Source: Erythrophleum ivorense (taxonomy: Eukaryota > Streptophyta > Magnoliopsida > Fabales > Fabaceae). Taken from it: a stretch of 64,000 nt of DNA. The stretch is taken from the NCBI GenBank assembly GCA_026724425.1, contig JAIUCV010000076.1, positions 2,937,501 through 3,001,500 of the forward strand. Reading direction: 5' to 3'. The notes below the pieces were generated by a model. That model was given only the letters and a program-made list of their open reading frames with translations. It had not been told where the DNA came from and made no database searches. Made by a program: the position numbers and the translations under genes. Positions 21,550 to 32,360 of the stretch are shown here, piece after piece (position 1 is the stretch's first letter; the number at the start of each line of letters is the position of its first letter).

Positions 21550-22540
21550 ATGATGAACCAAAATGTCTTGAATACATTTCTGAAAAGGATCCAGAAGAAT
21601 CAGATAAAGAGGTTTGTCAAGAAGATGAACCAGAGACAGAAAAATATGAGATTTCCATTTGTGCATCAATCAAATTACACCAAAAGGGTGTTAAAGCGCT
21701 TTTATATGGATAAAGCGACTCCTTTGAGTAGTCCAATGGTCAATAGATCGCTTGATGTTAACAAGGATCCATTTCGACCTATTGAAAATTCTGAAGAAGT
21801 ATTAGGTCCTGAAGTACCTTATATGAGTGCCATTGGTGCACTTATTATGTATCTTACAAATTGCACTAGACCAGATATAGCATTTGCTACTCATCTGCTT
21901 GCAAGATACAGCTCATCGCCTACTAGAAGACATTGGAACGGAATAAAGCATATATTCTGTTATCTTCAAGGTACAATTGAGTTTGGATTATATTATTCTA
22001 GAAACCCCGAGGTTGGTTTAGTGGATTTTGCAGATGCTGGCTATTTGTCTGATCCGCATAAAGCTCGATCCCAAACCGAATATGTTTTTACATACGGTGG
22101 AACTGCGATCTCCTGGCGTTCCTAAAAATAAACATTGGTTGCAACGTCTTCAAATTATGCGAAAATCATTGCACTTCACGAAGTATGCAGAGAGTGTGTG
22201 TGGTTGAGATCTTTGATCCAACACATTCAAACAGTCAGCAGAGTATCTAAAAAGAAAGAACCAACAACAATATACGAAGACAATTCTGCATGTTCACTCA
22301 ACTAACTCAAAGAAGGTTACATCGAGAGCGACAGAACAAAACACATCCCTCCAAGATTTTTCTCCTACGCTCAAGAACTTGAGAAGAATCAAGAAGTGGA
22401 TATTAAGTATTTCGCTCAAGTAACAACGCAGCTGATCTCTTCACAAAGGCGCTTCCGACTACAGTATTCAAGAATCACGTTCATAGTATTGGAATGCGTC
22501 GTCTACAAGATTTGTGAAGAGAAGATGATATCTATTTTCC
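21550..22540 (+). pseudogene. Copia reverse-transcriptase tail and RNase H
   Basis: Reads MDKATPLSSPMV, RSLDVNKDPFRP, YMSAIGALIMYLTNCTRPDI, then the RNase H start (GLVDFADAGYLSDPHKARSQ, GGTAISWRS) with a stop at 22123. Downstream fragments in shifted frames resemble the rest of RNase H (EDNSAC, TKHIPPRFFSY). The reverse-transcriptase core is absent, so this copy is inactive. Confidence 0.8.
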
Positions 22541-22663
22541 AGGGGGAGTTTGCGTCACGGTATTCTTTTTCCTTCTCATGGTTTTTATCCCATTGGGTTT
22601 TTCCATGCTAAGGTTTTAATGAGGTCGTATGCAACTTCACAGTAATGGATAATCAAGGGGGAG

Positions 22664-22952
22664 TGTTAAAATATATATGCTTATCCATTTGATACATGCA
22701 TTGAGACACGTGTCTTTGGAATGCATATCTCTTTACTCTTTAGTATTCTAATTATTTTACTTTATAGTTTGGCATTATTTGATTGGTTGTGCTTCCCTAT
22801 ATAAGGGAGTTTCCTTTAGCAATGTAAATGAATGATTCACTCTTGAGAAAATATTAGACCACTCTCTTCTCTCTTATAGTGGCCTCACGCCTCTGTCTCT
22901 CTCCATATTTATTTCCTAAATAAATTTCACTTTATAATATTATTTTATAACA
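22664..22952 (+). repeat. Copia 3' LTR with TATA box
   Basis: Begins TGTTAAAATATATATGC just after a purine-rich tract and ends near ATAACA (22952), about 289 bp. A TATA box lies in the palindrome CCCTATATAAGGG (22796-22808). The right end is inferred from the terminal CA only, because no second LTR is available for comparison. Confidence 0.65.
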
Positions 22953-23275
22953 TTATTGTCTTTTTACTTATTAAAAATGTTAGTTTTCAAAACAAAAATT
23001 AAAAAAGGTTAATTTTGAAATTAAAAAAGAAAAATTTTAGAGTATTAAACCAACTCTACCATAATTTAACTATTTTATCAAGATCTATCCATACGTGGAC
23101 CCACTATGAATAATTGTTCTTGCGTAAATTTTTCTTATCTGCTTTTGCCTTTCTTCTGTGAAGCTCGTCTCCAATAACCATTCTATTCCAAACCCTAGTA
23201 CTATTTTGATCTCTTCTGTATATATGTAATATGTGCCATATGTGCTCACAAAGAAAAAATCATAAACATTAAAAG
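22953..23275. other. Intergenic DNA upstream of the serpin pseudogene
   Basis: AT-rich. 23160-23275 looks like a 5' leader (CTTCTGTGAAGCTCGTCTCC, CCAAACCCTAGTACTATTTTG) for the ATG at 23276. No other gene is seen. Confidence 0.4.
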
Positions 23276-23338
23276 ATGGATTCAGAAAAGAGAAAACAAA
23301 AGCTTAGCAGAGCTTCGGACATAGCAGATCCCTCTCTC

Positions 23339-23933
23339 CAGGGCCGGCCCAGGGCTAAAGCATGTAAATCCCAATGCTTTAGGCGCCAAAGTTTACAATT
23401 ATTTTAGGGGTGCCATATTGCAAAAGGTTTCTTTAGTGTAGTGGTTGAGATGTCTCTTATCAATACTCAGAACAGGAGTTCGATCGCACTTTACATTTTT
23501 CCACTCACCATTTTATCCCCAATTTATTTACCATTAGAACTAATTATTTTACTTTCCATTTATTTAGTTAACATTCAATTTGTAATATTATATATTCTAT
23601 AGAATTTTGATGGATCTTCTTATCTTAATATATTTTTTTGGCAAAGCTTTTAATTTTATTATGCTTATTGTACAAACTGATATCAAATTATAAGATAAAC
23701 AAATAAATTAAAATCAATAGAAAAAGATTTATCTTTCTATAATTTTTTTATAAGTAATGTATTTATGTTTAAATACTTATTTTTAAAACAAAATAAATAT
23801 TTTTTTAAAAATATTGTTATTTTAATTATATACATATTTTAAAAAGAAAATGTTGTTAAGAAAAAATTATTATTAAGGGGCAACATTTTTTTTAGTGTGC
23901 TTTAGGCGCCAAGTGACTACGGGCCCGGCAGTG
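23339..23933. mobile_element. hAT-type non-autonomous element, CAGGGCCGGCCC family, copy 1
   Basis: 595 bp with inverted ends CAGGGCCGGCCC and GGGCCCGGCAGTG. The 8-bp target duplication CCTCTCTC is at 23331-23338 and 23934-23941. Subterminal CTTTAGGCGCC occurs near both ends. No transposase. It interrupts the serpin N-terminal region. Confidence 0.88.
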
Positions 23934-24761
23934 CCTCTCTCTCAGAGATGGATCGAAGGAATAAGAAAAAGCAAAAACTCAGCAAATCGCAAGTAATCGC
24001 AAGTCCCTCTCTTTCAAAGAAGGAGTTGTGAGAAGCGATGAAGACGCAAAACGACGCAGCTTTGGGCCTTACACGTAAAGTAATTGCTTCCGAAGCACGT
24101 CACTCGAACTTCGTCTTCTCTCCAGCTTCAATCAGCGCTGCACTCACAATGATGGCTGCTGGTAACGGCTACGGATCCGACGAGCTTAACGCGGTCTACC
24201 GTCGTCTTCGCTGACGGCAGTGCCAGCGGTGGCCTTGATTTCATATCCAAGGTAAATTTTTCTCACCTTTTTCTAATTTAACGAGCTAGATAGATAACTT
24301 AAGTGGAAGTTTAGATGATAGATAACGTGGTATTCAATATTTATGAAAGTTTACATGATCATATAATTAAAAATTGAACCTGAGTATAGTTAATACATCA
24401 TGTTGTACTTAGTTAGTATTCGTATTTATAATGTTAAAAGACTTTTAGGGTTTTCAGAATCTTATTATAAACTGCATAGAAAAAAATCTTAATAAATAGT
24501 TTGTTCTTGCTCTTTAACTATAATAAAGAGTCGTAAAAAGCCTTAAAAACCATTTAATTAAGGACCATCTTATACTTTGTTAAGATAAACTATTTAAATC
24601 CATGTTTCTAGAAAACTTGAAATCTATGCAATTAACCAATTGAAATTTATTGATATATTTTATTCTTTTGAGTTTTGAAGGCTGAAAAAGTGCGTGTAGA
24701 GGTGAATAAATGGGCTTCAGATCACACGAATGGTCTCATCAGAGATATTCTTCCTCCTGGA

Positions 24762-24962
24762 CAGTGCCGGCCCGTAGTGGTGAGGCGCCTAAAGCCAAAA
24801 ACATTTGAGATTCAAACCTTTGACCCGAGAGGAATAAGAGAAGTATTATTATACCATTATTCTATTAGACATTTTTACAAATTGGCACCCCTAAATTATT
24901 AATATTACTTGGCGCCTAAAGCAGATTAATGCTTCACCTGCTTTAGCCACGGGCCGGCCCTG
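24762..24962. mobile_element. hAT-type MITE, CAGGGCCGGCCC family, copy 2
   Basis: 201 bp with ends CAGTGCCGGCCCG and CGGGCCGGCCCTG and 8-bp target duplication CTCCTGGA (24754-24761 and 24963-24970). It shares GGCGCCTAAAGC with copy 1, in opposite orientation. It breaks the serpin just after NGLIRDILPPG. Confidence 0.9.
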
Positions 24963-25002
24963 CTCCTGGATCAATTAATTCTCTAACCGAACAAGTTTAT
25001 GG

Positions 25003-25055
25003 AAACGCACTGTACTTCTTTTTTTTTTTTGAATGAATTAAACGCACTGTACTTC
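25003..25055 (-). repeat. Poly-T retroposition scar with 16-bp target duplication
   Basis: AAACGCACTGTACTTC occurs at 25003-25018 and 25040-25055, flanking 21 bp made of 12 T and GAATGAATT. It reads as an extremely 5'-truncated retroposed transcript end, inserted within the serpin codons GNALYFKG. Confidence 0.75.
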
Positions 25056-25772
25056 AAAGGAGCCTGGAAAGACAAATTCAAAAAGTCTTTGACGAAAGAA
25101 GCAGAGTTTCACCTTCTTGAAGGCTAACAAGTACGTGTGCCTTTCATGAGAAGCTACAAAAGACGATACATTGAGGTTTACGACGGTTTGTCGTCGCCAT
25201 GGTGAGCCTCCCTCCTCTCCAAGTCTGCTCATAAAGCTCATTGACAAACACGTTCGAAACCGCATCCAGTCAATCAGAAATATGAGAGATCCAAAGTATG
25301 AAACAGCACTACAAATTTGGTTTGCCGCTCGCGCCTAACCACCTCTGCATTTTCTGATTTTTATTTGTAATCTTGTTTTCAGCTTCCAGTCACACACGTT
25401 GTACAAATGTTTGGTTTTTGAATAAAATTTACATTACATTCAAAAAAAAAAAAAAAATGACATCAACTCCTGGATTCTTGGATAGTCATATTCCGGAATA
25501 CATCGTTCAAGTTGGAGATTTCAGAATTCCAAAGTTTAAGTTCTCTTTCATGTTTGAGGCTTCAAGGGCTTTCGAGGGAGAGGTTTTAGTGACAATGCCA
25601 TAAAGCTCGTGTTGAGATTGATGAAGACGGCGCTGAAGCTGCGGCTGTCACTTGTTTTAAAAAGAACGTAGGCATGTCTTCGTTCAAGCAGCCTCCATTT
25701 CTTTTCTTGATTAGAGAAGACAAAACAGGAACCGTTTTGTTCGCCGGTCAAATCTACGATCCTAGCAGTTAG

Positions 25773-27570
25773 GACGTGGTATTCGGGATCAGATCAGGTT
25801 TAACCGGATTCCGTTTTGGTGAAGTGGTAGTGACCTGACCAGGTTGAATGATTTCCTAATTTATTTGCAAAAATAATGTTTTGAGTTGAAGCATTTTTTT
25901 GTAAAAATATGTTTGAGTTTTAAGTACTATTATAAATTTGGTTCAGACCGGATCATTTTGATTCATTCTGTTGGGTTTGATGTTTTTCTATTACTCCTTA
26001 AAACTCTCCCTAATACCTTCCCTAAAATTGCTTCAATTGATGAATTTCTGATCAATAAAATTTGATATTTATGTCTTTAGTGGTTCATAAATGTTATATT
26101 TTTGCTCAACAGTACTAAAATTGAATCTAAAGCTTAATCAGATTATCTATTGGAGATATCTAGATTATATGACTAAACCTGTTAGACTAAACTACATATC
26201 AACAAATTTATTTTTTGGACTTACCTAATAAGGGACAGTTTAATGCAGTAAGTCAGATTACTTGTGTAACAAGTTATGCGAATAGGATTGATTCTTACGA
26301 AGACATTTTCAAAAAACTCGACAAGTTACGTGAAGTAGAGTGGAGAGAGTCTCAATGTTTGTGCCAATCTCGCTCATCACATGATTGTGGTGAAAGTAAA
26401 CTCGTGGGCCGACCACAATCAAAAGACATAGAATTGTTGAAGCCTCCTTCCGTTGGCCGGATAGAGACATTGACAGCCCAATTTTTTTAAGTTCGCATTT
26501 TTTTCTTCCTACAGTAGCGTCCGTATGAAGTTAGCTTCTTCTTTTTTTTTCTTTTTTTTTTTCAAACAGTAGCTTCATTCTTCATTGTCATCAATCACAA
26601 TCGACATATCTCTCGCTCTCGCTTTCTCTCTGGAAGTCAAAACTGATAAGAACCTTGTGATATATCTGTTAGAACTCGTTTTTGATAGTGTATTCATATG
26701 TCAAAAACAAAGTTCGTTTGAATGAAAAATAGAGGTCCAAGCGGATTGCTTGTATAGTATAAAAATGTAATATTTATGAGTTTGAGATAAAATACTCTTG
26801 TATATAAAGTGGAGAATTTAACACAGTGTATTGGAGAAAAGAGATATTTGGACTAGACTTGTGCCTCGGGCCTCGGGATTGACAGTTGGGCCAAGGTCCA
26901 TAAGATTATTCTTTTTGACCCAAATTTATTTGCTAACTGTTTGATTAAGTCAAATAGTCAACAATCCATAATTTCTTGTGAATAAAGTCAAATAGTCAAA
27001 CATGAGTTTATGAAGAGAATTGATTCTGACGTTTTGACATCATAATGACAAATTCAAACTTGAATGTTACAAACATGAATTCACATCATTATAGGAGAAT
27101 CAATTGGTCAATCTCTATTTTATGGCTCTTGTTGAGCACTTGGCTATAAAAACAAAAATCTCTTGTTTCCTCCATAAGATACATCAAGATCATCAATCAA
27201 ACAAAAGAAAACAATCTCTCACTTACTATTGTTTTTTTTTTCTTATGAGAGTAACACAGAGAAAATGGTTCGCGAGCTTGTGATTTTGGTGTTGCAAACA
27301 TAAGAAGTATGCAGTTTTATCATGGGATTTGGAACGCCATGCAACTGTCACACTCTGGGGTGTTTACAGAATTAAGGAAAGAGATCATATCTCGACTCTG
27401 CAAATCCGGTTTTCCTTAATTCTTGTTTTCACTATCACTTCCATATTATATTTCTATTAATTTGTCCATGCATTTTGCTTTACAATTATCAGTTGCCCTA
27501 TTGTAGAAATTGCGTTCCTACAGTATCAAAGTATCAAAGTCGGGGCTGTGATGTTAAGAAACTCTCTTGT
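25773..27570. other. Intergenic DNA with possible decayed LTR sequence
   Basis: No gene is recognised. 26215-26490 is an open frame of 91 codons with no recognisable product. 26660-27290 has promoter-like features (GGCTATAAAAAC near 27151, a C/T/A-rich leader, then ATG at 27264 soon closed), which may be a decayed LTR or an old promoter. Confidence 0.35.
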
Positions 27571-27782
27571 TCCCAATTGGTTTGGTAGGAAATTGGTAAG
27601 AAATTTTTTTACGGCTTTAATTGGTAGAAATTTTTTTACGGCTTTAATTGGTAGAAATTTTTTTACCAGTTTTCTACCACTTTTATTTTTCGTCATAATT
27701 CCATAGAAAAGTGGTAATAATATTTTCCTACCAAAATTTTTGTAGGAATTATGAGAGGATTTAGCCATGTTTTCTTGTAGTG
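27571..27782 (-). mobile_element. Terminal piece of a CACTA (En/Spm) element
   Basis: 27769-27782 is the complement of CACTACAAGAAAAC, the usual crucifer CACTA terminus. Inside it lie subterminal repeats: AATTGGTAGAAATTTTTTTACGGCTTT repeats with period 27 across 27592-27667, then inverted relatives (CCAGTTTTCTACC, CCTACCAAAATTTTTGTAGG). The opposite end was not found, so it is a fragment. Confidence 0.65.
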
Positions 27783-28230
27783 AAAAGATCATACCCTGCA
27801 TCTAACTAGGTCCCAGTAACCAGGCGTCTCAATTTTAGCAAATACATCAATGAAATGAAGAAATCATTACTTTTGTCTCTTTTATCCGTGCAATTTACTT
27901 TGTGCAAAAAATATATCACATCAAAAGTTGGAAGGGACATAGGGAATATGGACCAATCCACTCATTGTTCATTGCTTTTGAGTTGCAAGCCTTTGAAATT
28001 TAATATTGTATCAGAACCCAAACACACAATCATGTTATCACGTCCATAAGTGGCTCGATGGCCCGAATCCAAAGTTGATGGTTTCTAGAGATTAATGGTT
28101 AGAAGAACCATTCTCTCGAACGGTATATTAACGATTATGTAGATATTATTTTACCATGAGTCATCATAGAAAGTGTGTGAGAAATATCTCACATCAAGAG
28201 CAGAGAAATCTTAAATAATACTCCCTCATA
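27783..28230. other. Intergenic, nothing identified
   Basis: A short open frame at 27855-28049 has no recognisable product. CCAGGCGTCTCAATTTTAGC and TTGTATCAGAACCCAAACA suggest an eroded repeat. Confidence 0.35.
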
Positions 28231-28557
28231 GCATCCACATTGGTGAGCTCCATTCACATTGGTGAGCTCCATTTGGGGTTCTAAAACTTTTTTTATTATT
28301 TCAAAAATGATTTTCCAAAAAATAAAAAAAAAATCATTTTCTAGAAAATAAAAAAATCATTTTCCAAAAAATAAAATAAAAAATCGATTGGGTCGTGACA
28401 CATGGCGAACTCGTGTCAGAGAACCGATTCTATCAGTTCTTTGCAGAGAACTGATTCTAGTTTGGATTCGCCACATGGCACGCCATGTCATTAATTATTC
28501 TTATTTTATTTTATTTTTTTTCAGAGCTCCACATGAAGCTCACCAATGTGGATACTC
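28231..28557. mobile_element. MITE with 17-bp inverted ends (ATCCACATTGGTGAGCT)
   Basis: Left end 28233-28249 and right end 28537-28553 are exact inverted copies. An extra copy of CACATTGGTGAGCTCCAT at 28256 follows the left end. The interior is A-rich, with a palindrome around GAGAACCGATTCTATCAGTTCTTTGCAGAGAACTGATTC. It abuts the next MITE at a TAA. Confidence 0.75.
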
Positions 28558-28560
28558 TAA

Positions 28561-28874
28561 GAGCACGTGCATCGCAGAAACGCACTGAAGCTCTTTAAAT
28601 TTTTTTTTTTAATAAAAAAAAAATCAATTTTCAAGAAAAAATAATAAAAAAATGATTTAAAAGAAAAAAAAAAATCAAAACCCAATCGGGTTGTGACACG
28701 TGGCCAGTTTTGTCAGAGAAACGTTTCCACAGTCTCTCCCGCGAGAGACGTTTCTCATCCTCAGCTCGCCACCTCACTCCCCACCTCCCATCAGCTCGCC
28801 AGCTCATGCCATGTCACATTTATTTTTTTATTTTTTTTTGGGAAGAGCTGTGCGTTTCTGCGATGCACGTGCTC
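28561..28874. mobile_element. Tourist/Harbinger-type MITE with TAA target duplication
   Basis: 314 bp with inverted ends GAGCACGTGCATCGCAGAAA (about 25 bp, continuing through CGCAC) and its complement ending GTGCTC. TAA flanks both sides (28558-28560 and 28875-28877), as in PIF/Harbinger insertions. The interior resembles the neighbouring MITE: GGGTTGTGACACGTGG versus GGGTCGTGACACATGG. Confidence 0.85.
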
Positions 28875-28877
28875 TAA

Positions 28878-29338
28878 GTTCCTCATAATGTTTTGGTTTT
28901 TTCTTTGTTCCTAAAAGATTACTAATGTATTTTTTCTTAATTAATGTCAACAAAATGCAAACTTCAAGAAAGATTAATGAAAACTATTTGAATTTTTGAA
29001 TTTTTATTGGTTAATATTTATTTAAAGTGAAAATGTATTACATTAATAACCAAGTATTAACTTTTTATTATCTTATGTGAAAACCCCAAAACATCGATCT
29101 ACGAGGAACATATAGAGTATATAAGAAACATATAAATGCGGGTCTAGAATTTTGGACCCATTAAGAAGTGAAATCCCAGGTTTATCATAAGGTCAACATA
29201 CTTACCGAGATTGAAGGGTTCAAATCGAAGTCATGCATCAAACTCAATCCAGCCATAATAAAATCGAGTTTGATGCTAAGGTTAACAACATACTTACTGA
29301 GATTGAATTGAGTTTGATATCTTCTTTATGAGCTATAC
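28878..29338. other. AT-rich intergenic DNA
   Basis: Contains AAACTCAATCCAGCC and ATTGAATTGAGTTTGATATC type duplications at 29240-29320 (CGAGTTTGATGCTAAGGTTAAC against TTTATCATAAGGTCAAC). No gene is seen. Confidence 0.4.
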
Positions 29339-29700
29339 TTAATTAGTAAACTCGGTTCCAAACTCGGTTCCCCCCGGTCTGGATCCCCGGTCTCTTCCTA
29401 AAACGGTTTGGGGATCCACACCGGGGGAACTCATAAAGAAGATATTTAGCACTCTGTGCTTGTACCTTGAAATGGGTACTATAGCAAATGAAGAGAACAT
29501 TCTTTTGCATTTGGTTATTTCTTGAGTAGATTGGCAAACGCTAGCCACTAAGGTTCCTCAGGTATAAACACCATCTTCACCATAACGGTACAGTCCGTCT
29601 CGAAAACTAATGTTGATTTATTGCGTATGAGCATACTCTGCATGGCCTATACCAGTGCATGAGGGGTGATAAGACACGTCTCAAATTACATGCCCCCATT
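29339..29700 (-). pseudogene. Fragment of a LINE-type RNase H domain
   Basis: On the minus strand, shifting frames read FETDCTVMVKMV, then LAFANLLKK, then KCKRMFSSFAIVPISRYKHRV. These match the end of the plant LINE RNase H (acidic ESDC-like motif, then the basic RYKHR region). The rest of the LINE is absent. 29339-29430 holds an inverted repeat around GGATCCCCGGTCTCTTCCTAAAACGG. Confidence 0.6.
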
Positions 29701-30189
29701 AGGCGTTCATCCGTTCCTACTTTGTGATAATACTATCCCAAGCCTGATCGGCATTCTGTTTCCTTCGACAAGCCATCGAGCTGGCATCGTTCAGGGGGCA
29801 CATCTAGTGGTATCGTATATAAGAGAGAGCTTCTTTGAAGAATGATATGAAACTATCAATTTCATAATCATACCACTTCTCCGTGTGTCAAGGGTATAAT
29901 ATGTGTTGCATATTAGGGGAAGAGTTGTTGTGTTTGGAGAGACGACAAAGACAAAAATAAGTTTTTTTCTCCACTGGATCCAAAGACATTATCTAGCTTC
30001 TTTTTTTTTTTTTTTTTTTTCTTGTGTTAACCCGACCGAAACTCAAACTAAACCCACAAGACCATAAGAAATCAGGGTTTTTGTCACTAAGGCGTCTACG
30101 AGTGGTCATACATGATTGAAATCACAACAAGAGGATTCGATCCTCGTCTAGACTCACATGATGAATCCTAGTAACAACCATGGACCACC
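29701..30189. other. Intergenic, nothing identified
   Basis: Includes a long T run at 30000-30020. No recognisable gene. TATC-type simple sequence only. Confidence 0.35.
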
Positions 30190-30197
30190 ACAAGATG

Positions 30198-30496
30198 CAG
30201 GGCCGGCCCTGTCATGAGGCAACTAAAACATCAGATTTAGGCCACCAAATAAATAGAAACTTTTGAGTCACATTGTATCATGTGTTCATTTAGAAAATTG
30301 GTTTTAATGCCCTTGAAGTTACTCGAGGTTGTGGGTTCGACGCTCCATTTCCTCTTCTTTTTGTGGTGTCTCTTTTTTTTTTAATTGTTTTACTTAATTT
30401 TCTATAATTGATTTTTTATATATTAACTAAAATTATAAAAAGAACCACATATTTTATTATATGCTTTAGGCCTCCCAACATGACGGGCCGGCCCTG
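30198..30496. mobile_element. hAT-type MITE, CAGGGCCGGCCC family, copy 3
   Basis: 299 bp with ends CAGGGCCGGCCCTG and CGGGCCGGCCCTG. The flanks ACAAGATG (30190-30197) and AAAAGATG (30497-30504) match at 7 of 8 bases, consistent with an older hAT 8-bp duplication. It shares GCTTTAGGCC near the right end with copies 1 and 2. Confidence 0.82.
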
Positions 30497-30900
30497 AAAA
30501 GATGGTTCCTTGTTTAGCCTCACTGAACTGTGAAATGCGGAAATATACAAAACTAATGCCTACATGACAATGTATAATATGAATGATTATAGAAAAGCAA
30601 AATATTGATAGAGTTTTTATAAAAAGAAAAATCTATCATTGAATGGCCTCATTTTCGTCCAAGGCACAGACAAAACAAGCGGGGTCCGAGTCCTTGTGGC
30701 ACAATGTCCCACATTCGTACGTTAGACATTGAGGCCTTCGTATAAAGACTCAAGGACGCCTTGGCTCCTCAAAATCTGAGATATTTCATATCTGTGGTGG
30801 AGTCGGCCTACATTTTTTTACTTATATCACCAATGGTAGGAGATGATTAAACAACCACTACAACTATTCTCGTAACATCATTCACTTCAATCTGAGGGAA
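30497..30900 (+). promoter_or_regulatory. Upstream region of the SDR gene
   Basis: Candidate TATA boxes are CGTATAAAGACTC (about 30738) and TTACTTATATCACC (about 30817). ACAACCACTACAACTATTC near 30851 looks like a leader. No other gene is seen. Confidence 0.4.
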
Positions 30901-32360
30901 ATGGCCGGAGAAGAGCAAAGACGTAGATGGAGCCTTCAAGGCAAGACCGCACTTGTCACCGGTGGAACCAAAGGCATTGGGTTCGTAAAAACTCTTCTCT
31001 TTCCGATAAATCTTGAAAAGCACTCTTTTTAACCTATGTTCTTGATTCTTGGAACTATTAGGCATGCTATAGTGGAAGAACTAGCAGGATTTGGGGTGAG
31101 AGTACATACGTGTGCTCGAGACGAATCTCAGCTCAATGAGTGTTTAACTGAATGGAAAAAGAAAGGGTTTCAACTCACTGGTTCAGTTTGTGATGCATCG
31201 TCCTGGACCGAGAGAGAGAAGCTCATGCAAACTGTGTCCTCGTTGTTCGATGCCAAGCTCAGTATCCTCGTAATTAATCTCCATCCTTATATGATTTGAT
31301 TTGTACCTTGTTGTGCAAGAAAACAGTTTTGGCTGATTCATGTCTCGGTTTGGATATTCTTGATATTAGATAAACAATGTTGGCGCAATCCGATCAAAGC
31401 CAACAATAGAACATACGGCAGAAGATTTCTCGTTCCACATTTCGACCAACTTGGAGTCTGCCTACCATTTTAGCCAGCTTGCACATCCTATGCTCAAGGC
31501 TACAGGATGTGGGAACATTGTGTTTATATCCTCTGTTGCTGGGGTCTTGTCGTTTAGCGTCAGCTCCATCTATTGTGCCACAAAAGGTATATTACACTCC
31601 AGAAGAAACCTAAACCACTTCTCTACTATGAATCTTGTTAGTACAGGTCATTAGTGAAGGAGAGTACCAAACAACATTAACAGGATGATGCTGCTGTAAA
31701 TATATATATGATTTATAAAACTCTTGAGTGATTTAAACCAGTTATTATAATTATTAAAATATTATTTATTTGTAAATATTAAAATAACTTAACCAATAAA
31801 TAAGTATTTGTTATAATTATCAACGATGCCACTAAACATATTTTGTTTTCCCAAAAATACCACAAAACGACTATAAATCAACTTTAATCATTCAAAACAA
31901 ACCTATAAACCCCCAAAATAAACCCTAAGACCTTAAACATAAATGTACAATCAAGGCCTTAACACATGCTAATGTGTTCATATACATAGGGGCGATGAAT
32001 CAGCTAGCAAGGAATTTAGCATGCGAGTGGGCGATTGACAACATAAGGGCTAATGCTGTGGCTCCTGGACTAATTGCCACTCTAGCTGAAGCTGTAATAT
32101 CCTATGCTATTCCTCGAATTTTTTTTCTCTTTGTTTTGATGATATCTTGACTATCTATGCATGCATGTGATTATCATCTCTAGGCGCTTGACGATGGATT
32201 TAAGAATGGGATGATTTCAAGAAAGCCCTTGGGGCGGTCAGGGAAACCGGAGGAGGTAGCATCGCTGGTGTCATTTCTTTGTATGCCTGCAGCTTCTTAT
32301 ATAACTGGTCAGACCATTTGCGTCGATGGAGGTCTCAGTATTAACGGCTTCTCGTATTAG
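30901..32360 (+). CDS. Tropinone-reductase-like short-chain dehydrogenase, 5 exons, intact
   Basis: An NAD(P)H-dependent reductase of the classical SDR fold; the plant TR-like group reduces varied carbonyls, so the substrate cannot be told. Exons 30901-30980, 31062-31269, 31370-31586, 31990-32093 and 32184-32360 all have GT-AG borders and join to exactly 262 codons (261 residues), close to the family length of about 265. Motifs: cofactor loop TGGTKGIG (20-27), ARD after the second strand (45-47), NNVG (98-101), catalytic Ser151, Tyr164 and Lys168 in SSIYCATKG with Asn123, and the C-terminal CVDGG. No lesion is seen. The fourth base of the ILINNVG junction is restored by splicing, so the unspliced GTAATTAATC is intronic. 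Arabidopsis relatives form a cluster on another chromosome region, so this copy is probably transposed here. Confidence 0.9.

Larger units (their letters stand above)
14960..22952 (+). mobile_element. Degenerate 5'-truncated Copia element, split by a nested Gypsy-type element
   Basis: Copia pol pieces run in order on the plus strand: GAG-pre-integrase and integrase (14980-15379), then after the 5.36-kb insertion more integrase (20744-21521), the end of reverse transcriptase and RNase H (21640-22530), a polypurine tract (AATCAAGGGGGAGTG, 22651-22665) and a 3' LTR. The 5' LTR, gag, and the core of reverse transcriptase (the catalytic YVDD part) are missing, the last by an internal deletion near 21640. 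Frameshifts and stops are frequent. Confidence 0.85.
23276..25772 (+). pseudogene. Serpin pseudogene interrupted by two hAT MITEs and a poly-T scar
   Basis: Serpins are protease inhibitors that trap proteases with a mobile reactive loop. Pieces in order: a lysine-rich N-terminus with an internal two-fold repeat (MDSEKRKQKLS; DRRNKKKQKLS), ending in TGA at about 24028; SNFVFSPASISAALTMMAAG (24090-24160); ADGSASGGLDFISK at 24210-24252 followed by a GT donor; VEVNKWASDHTNGLI (24700-24745); GNALYFKGAWKDKF (25045-25080); AEFHLLEG; PGFLDSHIPE (25465-25500); FRIPKFKFSF (25520-25550); and FLFLIREDKTGTVLFAGQI (25700-25755) with TAG at 25770. Central parts and most of the reactive loop are gone, and several stops and frameshifts occur. 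It is closest, from memory, to Arabidopsis serpins with a lysine-rich N-terminal extension. Confidence 0.85.

Noticed and set aside
26660..27300. Possible intact Copia LTR plus coding start at 27264
   Set aside because: No second LTR, primer site or gag motif could be found, so only a decayed-LTR note is given.
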